A stretch of DNA of 64,000 bases from assembly GCF_017811815.1 (NCBI RefSeq), contig NZ_JADKZI010000003.1, positions 248,001-312,000 on the forward strand. Reading direction: 5' to 3'. Below the pieces are notes generated by a model. The model did not search any database, had not been told where the DNA came from, and saw nothing but the letters and a program-made list of their open reading frames with translations. Source of the DNA: Flavonifractor sp. AGMB03687 (GTDB taxonomy: Bacteria; Bacillota; Clostridia; Oscillospirales; Oscillospiraceae). The position numbers were made by a program, and so were the translations under genes. Each line of letters opens with the position of its first letter. The stretch's first letter is position 1. Positions 17,338-29,276 of this stretch are shown here, in pieces.

Positions 17338-18537
17338 TTACTTCTGGAACCAACGAGCCAGACCGCGCTCCTCCAGGGCCTTCAGAGTGGCCTGAGGATC
17401 CTTGACCTTAGCCAGGAAGATCATAGCAGCGATGATGTAGGGCTTGTAGGAAGCCTCCTTGTACAGAGGATCACGATAGCGATCGAACACGGAAGCCTCA
17501 ACCTCGCCGTCCTTGCAGGACACGTCGTTGATGTCGGCGGGCAGGCAGTGCATGTACAGAGCCTTGCCGTCCTTAGTGGTGGCCATCAGCTCCTCGGTGC
17601 AGCACCAATCCTTGTGGTTGGCGTTCTGAGCCAGCAGCTCCTTCTCCAGAGCCTTGATGCCGTCGGTGTCGCCCTCAGCATACAGGTTGGTACGCTTCTC
17701 CATGGCGGCGAAGGGAGCCCAGCTCTTGGGATACACGATGTCGGCATCCTTGAAGGCCTCGGCCATGCTGTTGGTCTTGGTGAAGGTGCCGCCGGACTTC
17801 TCGGCGTTCTTCTTGGCAACCTCCTCGACCTCGGGCATAACCTCGTATCCCTCGGGGTGAGCCAGGACAACGTCCATGCCGAAGCGGCTCATCAGGCCGA
17901 TGATGCCCTGGGGCACGGAGAGGGGCTTGCCGTAGGAGGGGCTGTAGGCCCAAGTCATGGCGATCTTCTTGCCCTTCAGGTTCTCAACACCGCCGAAGTG
18001 GTGGATGATGTGCAGCATGTCGGCCATGGCCTGAGTGGGGTGGTCGATGTCGCACTGCAGGTTGACCAGAGTGGGCTTCTGCTCCAGGACGCCGTCCTTG
18101 TGGCCCTGGGTCACGGCCTCAACCACTTCCTTCTGATAGGTGTGGCCCTTGCCGATGTACATGTCGTCGCGGATGCCGATAACGTCGGCCATGAAGGAGA
18201 TCATGTTAGCGGTCTCGCGGACGGTCTCGCCGTGAGCGATCTGGCTCTTGCCCTCGTCCAGGTCCTGAACCTCCAGGCCCAGCAGGTTACAAGCGGAAGC
18301 GAAGGAGAAACGGGTACGGGTGGAGTTGTCGCGGAACAGGGAGATGCCCAGGCCGGACTCGAAGATCTTGGTGGAGATGTTGTTCTCACGCATGTAGCGC
18401 AGAGCGTCGGCCACGGTGAAGACGGCCTCGATCTCGTCGTCGGTCTTGTCCCAGGTCAGGAAGAAGTCGCCCTCGTACATCTCCTTGAAGTTCAGGGCAT
18501 TCAGCTTGTCGATATACATCTGCAGAGTCTTGTCCAT
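17338..18537 (-). CDS. ygeW: Knotted carbamoyltransferase YgeW
   Basis: This 399-residue member of the aspartate/ornithine carbamoyltransferase superfamily is of the YgeW type found in purine/selenium-linked clusters. The carbamoyl-phosphate loop STRTR (residues 72-76), HPTQ (166-169) and HCLPAD near the C-terminus are intact, arguing for catalysis. The family role is phosphorolysis of a carbamoylated intermediate to carbamoyl phosphate; the natural substrate is still debated. ATG 18537 has AAGGAG at 10 bp, and an upstream TTG overlaps that site. It lies between ygeY and arcC, consistent with feeding carbamate kinase. Confidence 0.94.
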   Translation of the reverse strand: MDKTLQMYIDKLNALNFKEMYEGDFFLTWDKTDDEIEAVFTVADALRYMRENNISTKIFESGLGISLFRDNSTRTRFSFASACNLLGLEVQDLDEGKSQIAHGETVRETANMISFMADVIGIRDDMYIGKGHTYQKEVVEAVTQGHKDGVLEQKPTLVNLQCDIDHPTQAMADMLHIIHHFGGVENLKGKKIAMTWAYSPSYGKPLSVPQGIIGLMSRFGMDVVLAHPEGYEVMPEVEEVAKKNAEKSGGTFTKTNSMAEAFKDADIVYPKSWAPFAAMEKRTNLYAEGDTDGIKALEKELLAQNANHKDWCCTEELMATTKDGKALYMHCLPADINDVSCKDGEVEASVFDRYRDPLYKEASYKPYIIAAMIFLAKVKDPQATLKALEERGLARWFQK

Positions 18538-18604
18538 TGCAATCGATCTCCTTTTCAAATATGGTGGTTGAGGTGGATGGAAAGCGCGGTGGGTGTTATC
18601 TGGA

Positions 18605-18626
18605 GGGGCGGCCGGGGGGCCGCCCC
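18605..18626 (-). other. Hairpin between ygeY and ygeW
   Basis: A perfect 9-bp GC stem (18605-18613 with 18618-18626), loop GGGG, lies in the 110-bp ygeY-ygeW spacer. There is no T run on the minus strand. It is a likely processing or stability element. Confidence 0.5.
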
Positions 18627-18647
18627 TTTCAAACGTCTCAGCGCTTC

Positions 18648-20039
18648 TTACTTAATGTCGTTGTTGGTCTTGCCGGCGCGGAACTGGGACACGTCGTCGG
18701 TCTTGTTCTCCTCCTTGTACAGGCCGGGCACGGCGGCGTACAGGGCGGCGCAGGTGACCAGGTCCTGCTTCCAGGTGATCTCGTTGGGGGCGTGAGCCTG
18801 AGACTCAGCACCGGGGCCGAAGCCCACGCAGGGGATGCCGTAGCGGCCCTGGATGGCAACGCCGTTGGTGGAGAAGGTCCACTTGTCGGTCAGAGGACGG
18901 TTACGCAGGTGCATGGCGCCGTCGGGCCCGATGCGCTTGCCGCCGAACAGGGCGTGGTGGGCGTCCACCAGAGCCTGCACGTGAGCGGCGCTCTCCTTGT
19001 TGATCCAGGTGGGGAAGTAAGCCTCGGTCTCGTACACCTCGCCGGTCCAGGAGGGACGGTCGTACATGTACATGGAAACCTTCACGTCGTCGCCGTACTT
19101 CTTCACGCTGGGCAGGTTGCGGATCTCCTCCAGGCAGGAATCCCAGGTCTCGCCGGCGGTCATGCGGCGGTCGATGGAGATGGAGCAGGAGTCAGCCACA
19201 GCGCAGCGGCTGGGAGAGGTGTAGAAGATCTGGGAGGTGGTGCAGGTGCCGCGGCCCAGGAAGCGCGCATCCTCGTAGTGATCGGGGTTGTACTTGGGGT
19301 TGAGCATCTTCACGAGGCCCTTGATCTCGGTGGAGTCGGCGTCGTCGTTCTCGTTGAGGGCGCGCACGTCCTGGAGAATGTCGGCCATCTTGTAGATGGC
19401 GTTGTCGCCGCGCTCGGGAGCGGAACCGTGGCAGGAAACGCCCTTCACGTCCACGCGGATCTCCATACGGCCGCGGTGACCGCGGTAGATGCCGCCGTCG
19501 GTGGGCTCGGTGGAGATAACGAACTCAACCTGCTCCTTCTTCACGCCGATGGCGGGGAAGAACTTGTTGACGATGTACTGCCAGCACATACCGTCGCAGT
19601 CCTCTTCCTGGACGGAGCCGACGACCATGATCTTGTAGCTGGCGGGGATCAGGCCCAGATCCTTCATGATCTTGGCGCCGTACACGGCGGAAGCCATGCC
19701 GCCCTCCTGGTCGGAACCGCCGCGGCCGTAGATGACCTCGTCGTCCTCATAGCCCTCGTAGGGGTCGTGGGTCCAGTTGTTGATGTTGCCGATGCCCACG
19801 GTGTCGATGTGGGAGTCGATGGCGATGATCTTGTCGCCCTCGCCCATCCAGCCGATAACGTTGCCCAGGCCGTCGAACTCAGCCTTGTCGAAGCCCAGCT
19901 TCTCCATCTCAGCCTTGATGCACTCGCAAACGCCCTTCTCCTCGCAGCTCTCGCTGGGGATGCGGATCATGTCCCGCAGGAAGCGGGTCATGTCGGCCTT
20001 ATAACCTTCGGCAGCAGCTTTGATCTTCTCAAAATCCAT
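18648..20039 (-). CDS. ygeY: YgeY-type M20 metallohydrolase
   Basis: This 463-residue M20-family amidohydrolase/peptidase is of the YgeY subfamily linked to purine and selenium metabolism. Metal-site residues are His77 and Asp79 in IDSHIDTVG, Asp110 in [10 protein letters not shown], and Glu145/Glu146 in QEEDCDG. In the gut urate-degradation cluster the protein is thought to hydrolyse a ring-opened purine intermediate upstream of the ammonia-lyase. ATG 20039 has GGAGG at 8 bp; the ATG five codons earlier overlaps that Shine-Dalgarno. It lies 65 bp after ygeX. Confidence 0.94.
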   Translation of the reverse strand: MDFEKIKAAAEGYKADMTRFLRDMIRIPSESCEEKGVCECIKAEMEKLGFDKAEFDGLGNVIGWMGEGDKIIAIDSHIDTVGIGNINNWTHDPYEGYEDDEVIYGRGGSDQEGGMASAVYGAKIMKDLGLIPASYKIMVVGSVQEEDCDGMCWQYIVNKFFPAIGVKKEQVEFVISTEPTDGGIYRGHRGRMEIRVDVKGVSCHGSAPERGDNAIYKMADILQDVRALNENDDADSTEIKGLVKMLNPKYNPDHYEDARFLGRGTCTTSQIFYTSPSRCAVADSCSISIDRRMTAGETWDSCLEEIRNLPSVKKYGDDVKVSMYMYDRPSWTGEVYETEAYFPTWINKESAAHVQALVDAHHALFGGKRIGPDGAMHLRNRPLTDKWTFSTNGVAIQGRYGIPCVGFGPGAESQAHAPNEITWKQDLVTCAALYAAVPGLYKEENKTDDVSQFRAGKTNNDIK

Positions 20040-20104
20040 GGTAATGACCTCCATTTTTCAAATTTTCACGGTTTTATCGGGAAAATCTCCCGTTCAGCAC
20101 AACC

Positions 20105-21340
20105 TTAGTAGGGCTTCTGGGGGGTCTCGGTGGTGGGATACTCGCCGTCCCAGATCACGCGGCGGAACTTCAGGGGATCGGTGTTGCCCTCGGTGGAGAA
20201 CATGAGCACCTGGCTGAAGCGGTTGAGCTCCAGAGCGTCACGCAGCTCCTTGTAGGTGTCGTCGCACATGATGGCATCCAGGCAGCCCATGCCCACAGCG
20301 CCGGACTCGCCGGAGATCACGGTGGGATCGCCCTTCACGGGCACGCCCAGCATACGCATGCCCTTGGCGGAAACCCAGTCAGGGCAGGAAATGAAGGCGG
20401 ACACGTGGTTGCGCAGGATGTCCCAGGAGATGGTGTTGGGCTCGCCGCAGGCGAGGCCGGCCATGATGGTCTGCAGGTCGCCGGTCACGATGCGGGGCTT
20501 GCCGTCGTTGGCCAGAGCGCCCTGATACAGGCAGTCAGCAGCACGGGCCTCCATGACCACGAACTTGGGAGTATCGTTGGGGAACAGGTTGGTGAAGTAG
20601 CCCACCACAGCGCCGGCCAGAGAGCCGACACCGGCCTGCACGAACACGTGGGTCGGACGGTTGATGCCGATCTGGCGGAGCTGATCGGCGGCCTCGTTGG
20701 CCATGGTGCCGTAGCCCTGCATGATCCAGGAGGGGATCTCCTCGTAGCCGTCCCAAGCGGTGTCCTGCACGATGACGCCGTGCTCGGTCTGCTCAGCCTC
20801 AGCGGCGGCCATGCGCACGCAGTCGTCGTAGTTGACTTCCTCGATGGTGACCTTGGCGCCCTCCTTGGCGATGTTGTCAAAGCGGGACTTGGCGCTGCCC
20901 TTGGGCATATGTACCACTGCCTTCTGGCCCAGCTTGTTGGCAGCCCAGGCCACGCCGCGGCCGTGGTTGCCGTCGGTGGCGGTGAAGAAGGTGGCCTGGC
21001 CGAAGTCCTTGCGGAAGGACTCGCTGGTCAGGTAGTCGTAAGTCATCTCGGACACATCCCGGCCCATCTCGCTGGCGATGTACTTAGCCATGGCGAAGGA
21101 GCCGCCCAGCACCTTAAAGGCGTTGAGGCCGAAGCGGTAGGATTCGTCCTTCACATACACGCCGCCCAGACCCAGGTACTTGGCCATGCCCTCCAGCTGA
21201 GCCAGAGGAGTGATGGAGTACTGGGGGAAGGAGCTGTGGAAGAAGCGGGCCTTGGCAACGTTGGACAGGGACATTACGTCCAGCTGCTTGTCGTCGCTCT
21301 TCGGCATTTTGTTGAGGACCCATTTGAGCTGGTCTTTCAT
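20105..21340 (-). CDS. ygeX: Diaminopropionate ammonia-lyase
   Basis: This 411-residue PLP enzyme splits 2,3-diaminopropionate into pyruvate and two ammonia. The PLP lysine is Lys76 in RFGLNAFKVLGG (E. coli Lys77). TATDGNHGRGVAWAA and GVGSLAGAVVGYF are the cofactor phosphate and substrate loops. ATG 21340 follows GGAGG; an upstream in-frame ATG (21406) lies on top of the mapped promoter and is rejected. It is the first gene of the second purine unit. In anaerobic urate catabolism this step produces the pyruvate that enters fermentation. Confidence 0.95.
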   Translation of the reverse strand: MKDQLKWVLNKMPKSDDKQLDVMSLSNVAKARFFHSSFPQYSITPLAQLEGMAKYLGLGGVYVKDESYRFGLNAFKVLGGSFAMAKYIASEMGRDVSEMTYDYLTSESFRKDFGQATFFTATDGNHGRGVAWAANKLGQKAVVHMPKGSAKSRFDNIAKEGAKVTIEEVNYDDCVRMAAAEAEQTEHGVIVQDTAWDGYEEIPSWIMQGYGTMANEAADQLRQIGINRPTHVFVQAGVGSLAGAVVGYFTNLFPNDTPKFVVMEARAADCLYQGALANDGKPRIVTGDLQTIMAGLACGEPNTISWDILRNHVSAFISCPDWVSAKGMRMLGVPVKGDPTVISGESGAVGMGCLDAIMCDDTYKELRDALELNRFSQVLMFSTEGNTDPLKFRRVIWDGEYPTTETPQKPY

Positions 21341-21363
21341 CGAACACTCGCCTCCAAAATTTC

Positions 21364-21379
21364 TTTGCCCATTGGCAAA
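21364..21379 (-). promoter_or_regulatory. Perfect inverted repeat in the ygeX leader
   Basis: TTTGCC-CATT-GGCAAA lies between the ygeX transcription start and its Shine-Dalgarno. It could be a regulator operator or a small RNA hairpin. The minus-strand core ATGGGCAA recurs in the ssnA leader. Confidence 0.5.
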
Positions 21380-21401
21380 CTTTCTTTTATTTTCTGAGAC
21401 C

Positions 21402-21429
21402 ATCATACCACTTGTTTTCCAGATGTCAA
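21402..21429 (-). promoter_or_regulatory. Promoter of the ygeX-ygeY-ygeW-arcC unit
   Basis: On the minus strand, perfect TTGACA (21424-21429), a 16-bp spacer and TATGAT (21402-21407) lie 62 bp upstream of the ygeX ATG and downstream of the xdh terminator. Confidence 0.85.
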
Positions 21430-21533
21430 GAGAAAATCTGAAAAAAATATTGAGAAGCTAAAAATTTTTTTGGTGGCATTTTTGGCTGCCAAATTTGACC
21501 GGTTTTTCCACCGATTTTTCCACCCAATTTTCA

Positions 21534-21584
21534 CAAAAAAGGGGCCTCAGAGCGGAGCGATTTGCTCCGCTGTTCTGAGGCCCC
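21534..21584 (-). terminator. Strong terminator after xdh
   Basis: A long stem (21541-21558 with 21564-21584, one 3-nt bulge) is followed by TTTTTT on the minus strand. It ends the ssnA-ygfK-xdh unit and separates it from ygeX. Confidence 0.9.
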
Positions 21585-21627
21585 CGGAAGGTCCTGGATT
21601 GGCCTCCATACTCGGGTGGACGGGGCC

Positions 21628-24198
21628 TTACTTTTTGTAGAAGGTCCCCTTCATGGGCAGGGTGGTGCGCAGAATGTGGTCCCGGGCGTAATAGGCCCCC
21701 TGGACCGCCGGCGCGGTGGGGATGGTGGCGATCTCGCCGATGCCCTTGGCACCGTACGCGAAGGGCAGCAGCTCGTCCTTCTCCACATAGATGGCGTGGA
21801 TATCAGGGATCTGGTTGGACCGCATCAGGCCCAGAGTGCCGTACTTGGCCTGGGGCACACAGTCCTTCAGGGGGAAGTCCTCGGTGAGGGCATAGCCCAG
21901 GCCCATGAGCACGCCGCCCTCAATCTGACCCTGGATGGAGGTGGGGTTGACCACCTTGCCGGAGTCGTGGGCCGCGTACACTTCCTTCACCTTGCCGTCG
22001 TCGTCCAGGATGACCACATGGGTGGCGAAGCCGTAGGCCACGTGGCTCTTGGGGTTGGGCTTGTCGGAGCCCAGCTTGTCGGTGGGGTCGAAGAACTCGG
22101 CAAAGTACTCCTTGCCCTCCAGCTTGCTGAGGTCGCCGTTCACCCGGTCCATATCGGCCTTCAGGTCCACGGCGGCCATGCGCACGGCCTCGCCGGTGAT
22201 GAGGGTCTGGCGGGAGCCGGAGGTGGTGCCCGAGTCGGGGGCCACCTCGGAGTTGGCGCCCATGTTCCGCAGCAGCAGCCGGGGCAGACCGGTGGTCTGG
22301 GACAGGACCTGGAGGAACACGGTGGCGCAGCCCTGGCCGATGTCGGAGGCGGCGGCGTACAGCTCCACCATGCCGTCCCGCACCACCAGCTTGGCCCGGC
22401 CCTTATCGGGCAGGCCCACGCCCACGCCGGCGTTCTTCATGGCGCAGGCGATGCCCGCGTGGTCCATCTTGGCCTCGTACACGTCCTTGACCGCCAGCAG
22501 GGTCTCCTTCAGCGCGGTGGAGCAGTCGGCGATCTGGCCGTTGGGCAGCACCTTGCCCGGCTCGATGGCGTTGCGGTAGCGGATCTCCCAGGGGGAGATG
22601 CCCACCTTCTCGGCCAGCAGGTTGATGTTGGACTCCAGGGCGAACTCGCTCTGGCACACGCCGAAGCCCCGGAAGGCGCCGGCGGGGGGGTTGTTGGTGT
22701 AGTACCCGTAGCCCCGGATGTCGGTGTTCTGATAGCAGTAGGGGCCCACGGAGTGGGTGCAGGCCCGCTCCAGCACAGGGCCGCAGAGCGAGGCGTAGGC
22801 GCCGGTGTCGAAGTAGATCTCGCAGTCCAGGCCGGTGAAGATGCCGTTCTCGTCGCAGCCCAGGGTGAAGGTGCCCTCCATATAGTGGCGCTTGGGGTGG
22901 AAGTTGATGGACTCCTGGCGGGTGAACTTGACCTTCACGGGCTTGTTCACCTTCAGGGCCGCCAGCACCGCCAGGTGCTGCACGGACACGTCCTCCTTGC
23001 CGCCGAAGCCGCCGCCCACGAACTTGTTCTCCACCACGATGCGGTCGGGCTCCCAGCCCAGCATGATGGATATCTCCTTCCGGGTGTCGTACACGCCCTG
23101 GTCGGAGGTGTAGACCTTCACGCCGTCCTTGTAGGGGAAGGCCACGGCACACTCAGGCTCCAGGAAGGCGTGCTCGGTGAAGGGGGTCTTGTAGCTCTGG
23201 GTCACCACATACTTGGAGTTGGCCAGGGCGGTCTTGGCGTCGCCGCGGGTCACGTGGCGCTGCTGGCACAGGTTGCCGTTGGGGTGGAGCTTGGGGGCGT
23301 CCTCCGCCATGGCCTCCTGGATGGAGCGCACCGGCTCCAGAGGCTCGTAGCTGATCTTGACCAGCTTCTTAGCCTGGGCCAGGGTCTTCTCATCCTCGGC
23401 AACCACCAGGCAGATGGCGTCGCCCACGCAGCGGGTGATGTCGCCCTTGGCGATGAACACGTCCCAGTCCTGCTGGATGTGGCCCACCTTGTTGTTGGGC
23501 ACGTCTTCAGCGGTGAGGACGGCCAGCACACCGGCCAGCTCCAGGGCCTTGGAGGCGTCGATATCCAGCACCTTCGCTCTGGGGTACTGGGAGCGGACGG
23601 CGGAGGCGTGGACCATGCCCTCCATCTCAATGTCGTCGCAGTAGGCGCCGTTGCCCAGCACCTTGCCCCGCACGTCGGTGCGGAAGGCCCGGTCGCCCAC
23701 GCCGTATACGTCGCCCTTCTCCAGCTCGGGGTCGATCTTCTCGTCCCCCCGGAGGATGGCAGCGGTGAGGGAAATACCCTCGATGATCTTCTTGTAGCCA
23801 GTGCAGCGGCAGATGTTGCCCCGGATGGCCTTCTTGATGTCCTCCTCGGAGGGGTTGGGATTCTGGTCGATAAGGGCCTTGCCCGCCATCACCATGCCGG
23901 GGATGCAGAAGCCGCACTGGACGGCGCCCACCTTGCCGAAGGCATACACAAAGGCCTCCTGCTCGTCGTGAGACAGGCCCTCCACGGTGAGGATGGTCTT
24001 CCCTACCGCCTTCTTGGTGGTGAGGACGCAGGACTTGATGGCCTTGCCATCCACCACGATGGTGCAGGTGCCGCAGGCACCCTCGCTGCATCCGTCCTTG
24101 ACGGAATAGAGGTGCAGATCGTCGCGCAGATAGCGCAGCAGAGGCTTATCCTCCTCAGTGGTGCGGAGGACGCCGTTAACGGTAAAAGAATAGCTCAT
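21628..24198 (-). CDS. xdhD: Selenium-dependent xanthine dehydrogenase-type molybdenum hydroxylase (XdhD-like)
   Basis: This 856-residue single-chain molybdenum hydroxylase joins a two-cluster [2Fe-2S] domain to a molybdopterin domain without an FAD domain. Cys37, 42, 45 and 57 form the plant-ferredoxin cluster and Cys95, 98, 130 and 132 the second. GGGFGGKED (395-403) and GAFRGFGVCQSE hold the Mo cofactor, and Glu822 in AKGIGEIATIP is the probable catalytic base. This is the layout of the selenium-dependent xanthine dehydrogenase family; the selenium is a labile ligand, not selenocysteine, and no in-frame UGA is present. With no FAD subunit in the cluster, YgfK encoded upstream is a plausible electron partner (inference). 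Confidence 0.93.
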   Translation of the reverse strand: MSYSFTVNGVLRTTEEDKPLLRYLRDDLHLYSVKDGCSEGACGTCTIVVDGKAIKSCVLTTKKAVGKTILTVEGLSHDEQEAFVYAFGKVGAVQCGFCIPGMVMAGKALIDQNPNPSEEDIKKAIRGNICRCTGYKKIIEGISLTAAILRGDEKIDPELEKGDVYGVGDRAFRTDVRGKVLGNGAYCDDIEMEGMVHASAVRSQYPRAKVLDIDASKALELAGVLAVLTAEDVPNNKVGHIQQDWDVFIAKGDITRCVGDAICLVVAEDEKTLAQAKKLVKISYEPLEPVRSIQEAMAEDAPKLHPNGNLCQQRHVTRGDAKTALANSKYVVTQSYKTPFTEHAFLEPECAVAFPYKDGVKVYTSDQGVYDTRKEISIMLGWEPDRIVVENKFVGGGFGGKEDVSVQHLAVLAALKVNKPVKVKFTRQESINFHPKRHYMEGTFTLGCDENGIFTGLDCEIYFDTGAYASLCGPVLERACTHSVGPYCYQNTDIRGYGYYTNNPPAGAFRGFGVCQSEFALESNINLLAEKVGISPWEIRYRNAIEPGKVLPNGQIADCSTALKETLLAVKDVYEAKMDHAGIACAMKNAGVGVGLPDKGRAKLVVRDGMVELYAAASDIGQGCATVFLQVLSQTTGLPRLLLRNMGANSEVAPDSGTTSGSRQTLITGEAVRMAAVDLKADMDRVNGDLSKLEGKEYFAEFFDPTDKLGSDKPNPKSHVAYGFATHVVILDDDGKVKEVYAAHDSGKVVNPTSIQGQIEGGVLMGLGYALTEDFPLKDCVPQAKYGTLGLMRSNQIPDIHAIYVEKDELLPFAYGAKGIGEIATIPTAPAVQGAYYARDHILRTTLPMKGTFYKK

Positions 24199-24349
24199 CT
24201 GTGGTTCCTCTTTTCTGTGCGCGGAGCGGATGTTCTGTCCCCGGCCGCGCCGCGTTTTTTACCCGCTCCGCCCACGCGCACGCAAAGCCCCAGCAGAGTG
24301 CTGAGGCGATGCGCGCTGCCGCGGGCGGCAGTGGGTCCGATGTGAACTT

Positions 24350-27346
<2,997 letters not shown>

Positions 27347-27414
27347 AATCAAAACCTCCAGTTATCGTTATAACTCGGAATTACATTTCGTTTTCGTTTT
27401 TTGGGGGAAATTAC

Positions 27415-27687
27415 TTAGTAAGTGCAGTGGTTCAGCTCGCCCCACAGCTTCTTGGACTGCTCCATGCACCAGGCGTTGATCTTGTCCCCCACCCGGCAAA
27501 GCCGGGCGGGGACCCCGATTTCTTTCATCTGCTCGGGGCGAATGAATCGCCCCGGCATCAAGGTTTTGCCTGCGGCAAAACGCTTGGCGAGGACAAGCTC
27601 AACTTGCGTTGTTCTCAGTATGTGCAGTGGTTCAGCTCGCCCCACAGCTTCTTGGACTGCTCCATGCACCAGGCGTTGATCTTGTCC
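27415..27687 (-). repeat. Duplicated ssnA 3' end with a three-hairpin cassette
   Basis: The 70 bp at 27418-27487 repeat at 27618-27687 with one mismatch, exactly 200 bp apart. Both copies encode the SsnA C-terminus with a stop (TAA in the outer copy, TGA in the inner). The 130 bp between them hold three hairpins: 27484-27512 (CCCGGC-AAA-GCCGGG core), 27534-27554 (CGGGGCG/CGCCCCG) and 27563-27581 (GTTTTGCC/GGCAAAAC). This resembles insertion of a REP-like palindromic element with duplication of the gene end. It fills most of the 268-bp ssnA-ygfK spacer. Confidence 0.85.
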
Positions 27688-28955
27688 TCGTCAATGCCCA
27701 CGAACTCGCGGTCCTTGTACAGAACCTTGCCGTTGATAATGGTGGTGCGGCAGTTCTTGCCCATCATGCCGAAGAGCATGTGGCCGTCGATGTTGGCGTC
27801 GGAGAAGGGAGTGAAGGGCTTGTAGTCCATCACGATGACGTCGGCGGCGGCGCCGGGCTTCAGCACGCCCAGAGGCTTCTTGAAGTAGCGGGAGCAGATC
27901 TTGGCGTTGTTCTGGAAGAGCATGCCGGTGGCCTCGCACCAGCCCACGTTGGGCATGCAGACGTTGTGGCGCTGCATGGGCAGCAGGACCTTCAGGCTCT
28001 CCAGCATGTCGTGGGTGTAGGCGTCGGTGCCCAGGCCGATGAGGATGCCCCGGTTGTACAGCTGCAGCACGGGGGAGCAGCCCACGGCGTTGCCCATGTT
28101 GGACTCGGGGTTGTGGCAGACCATGGTATTGGTCTCCTTGATGATATCCATCTCGGCGGGAGAGACGTGGATGCAGTGGCCCAGCATGGTCTTCTCGCCC
28201 AGGATACCGTTGTACAGCAGACGGTTGATGGGGCGGCAACCGTAGTTCTGCAGGGAATCGTACACGTCGTTCATGCCCTCAGCCACGTGGATGTGGAAGC
28301 CGGCCATGCCGTCGTTGGCCTTGACCATCTTCTCAAAGGTCTTGTCGGAGATGGTGAACAGGGCGTGGCCGCCGAACATGGCCTTGATCATGTCGTCGTC
28401 CTGCTCCTTGGCCCACTTGGCGAAGTCGGCGTTCTCCTGGATGGACTGATCGCACTTCTCCTGGCCATCGCGCTCGGACACCTCGTAGCAGAGGTTGGCG
28501 CGCATGCCCAGCTCCTTGCACACGTCCTTGATGGCGAAGAGGGAGCCGGGGATCTCGCAGAAGGAGGCGTGGTGATCGAAGATGGTGGTCACGCCGTCCC
28601 GGATGCAGTCCAGAACGGTGGCGTAAGCGCAGGCGCGGGTACCATCCAGGGTCAGGTGACGGTCGATGTACCACCACTGGCCGTCCAGCACCTCAAAGAA
28701 GTTGGTGGGGTTGAAACCGTTGATGGACAGGCCACGGGCCAGTCCGGAATAGATGTGGGTGTGGACGTTGATGAGACCGGGCATGATGACGCCGCCCTTG
28801 GCGTCCACAAACTCGGCGTCGGGGTACTTGGCCTTCATGTCAGCCAGGGAGCCGACCTCCTTGACCACCTCGCCGTCCAGAACGACGGCGCCGTCCTCCA
28901 GATAAGGGAGCTCCTCGCTCCGGGTAATCAGTCTGCCATTACCGACCAGCAGCAT
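27615..28955 (-). CDS. ssnA: SsnA-type aminohydrolase
   Basis: This 446-residue member of the amidohydrolase superfamily is of the SsnA type linked to purine/selenium clusters and related to guanine deaminase and chlorohydrolase. The metal-site motifs are VHTHIYSG (His65, His67), FHIHVAEG, LGHCIHVS and LGTDAYTHD. It probably deaminates or opens a purine-derived ring. ATG 28955 has GGAGG at about 8 bp; the upstream in-frame ATG (29117) lies inside the structured leader. It is the first gene of the ssnA-ygfK-xdh unit. Its last 23 codons are the inner copy of a 70-bp duplication. Confidence 0.93.
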   Translation of the reverse strand: MLLVGNGRLITRSEELPYLEDGAVVLDGEVVKEVGSLADMKAKYPDAEFVDAKGGVIMPGLINVHTHIYSGLARGLSINGFNPTNFFEVLDGQWWYIDRHLTLDGTRACAYATVLDCIRDGVTTIFDHHASFCEIPGSLFAIKDVCKELGMRANLCYEVSERDGQEKCDQSIQENADFAKWAKEQDDDMIKAMFGGHALFTISDKTFEKMVKANDGMAGFHIHVAEGMNDVYDSLQNYGCRPINRLLYNGILGEKTMLGHCIHVSPAEMDIIKETNTMVCHNPESNMGNAVGCSPVLQLYNRGILIGLGTDAYTHDMLESLKVLLPMQRHNVCMPNVGWCEATGMLFQNNAKICSRYFKKPLGVLKPGAAADVIVMDYKPFTPFSDANIDGHMLFGMMGKNCRTTIINGKVLYKDREFVGIDEDKINAWCMEQSKKLWGELNHCTY

Positions 28956-28990
28956 AATAAAGTCCTCCTTTTCGAAATTCGTTTCTCCGT

Positions 28991-29168
28991 AAAAAAATTG
29001 CCCATTCCTGGTGGAATGGACAGTGAAGTTCTGGCTTATGAGAGGTTGCGACCGCAACCTCAGTAGAACCCAAGGTCCATCCAGCCCGTGCGCGAAAGCA
29101 CTCCGTTGCAGCCACAACTTTTTATATGGAAATTTGTAAATATTGACTATACTTCAAACCATTTGATG
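28991..29168 (-). ncRNA. Structured ssnA leader with terminator/antiterminator (riboswitch-like candidate)
   Basis: The transcript from the ssnA promoter has a leader of about 210 nt. Near its end is an intrinsic terminator: perfect 7-bp stem 29002-29008 with 29013-29019, followed by TTTTTTT (complement of 28991-28997). The 5' arm (sense GTCCATTCC, 29013-29021) can instead pair with sense GGATGGAC (29075-29082), giving an antiterminator. Upstream are hairpins GAGGTTGCG/CGCAACCTC (29042-29061) and GTGC/GCAC (near 29090-29103), bracketed by TGGCT (near 29112) and AGCCA (near 29033), which could close a multi-helix junction. It does not match the purine riboswitch consensus. No convincing leader peptide is present. 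Confidence 0.6.
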
Positions 29169-29173
29169 GCTTT

Positions 29174-29202
29174 ATCTTACCACAATTCGCACGGAGATGC
29201 AA
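29174..29202 (-). promoter_or_regulatory. Promoter of the ssnA-ygfK-xdh unit
   Basis: On the minus strand, TTGCAT (29197-29202), a 17-bp spacer and TAAGAT (29174-29179). The -35 region TTGCATCTCC is identical over 10 bp to that of the NCS2 permease promoter at 31534-31539. Confidence 0.65.
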
Positions 29203-29248
29203 CACTTTTGTTTGAAAAACAAAAAATTTTTTAGGCATCTAAAATTAG

Positions 29249-29276
29249 TTGAATCTTGCGCCAAATATGGTAAAAT
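29249..29276 (+). promoter_or_regulatory. Promoter of the YheO-like regulator
   Basis: TTGAAT (29249-29254), a 16-bp spacer and TAAAAT (29271-29276) diverge from the ssnA promoter. A small inverted repeat ACCGAT-TATAA-ATCGGT (29280-29296) sits at the transcription start and could be an autoregulatory operator. Confidence 0.6.

Noticed and set aside
21628-24198. Selenocysteine codon in the xanthine dehydrogenase-type gene
   Set aside because: The frame is continuous without in-frame TGA. In this family selenium is a non-coded cofactor ligand, so no SECIS element is expected.
27415-27669. 84-codon minus-strand frame across the ssnA duplication cassette
   Set aside because: It is created by reading the duplicated gene end and the hairpin DNA in a shifted frame. 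It has no Shine-Dalgarno and its C-terminus is simply the SsnA end.
28991-29168. Purine or molybdenum-cofactor riboswitch in the ssnA leader
   Set aside because: A TTCTACT stretch superficially recalls the purine riboswitch J2/3, but the P3 hairpin has a 2-nt loop and the conserved loop-loop bases are missing. I could not match a MoCo motif with confidence.
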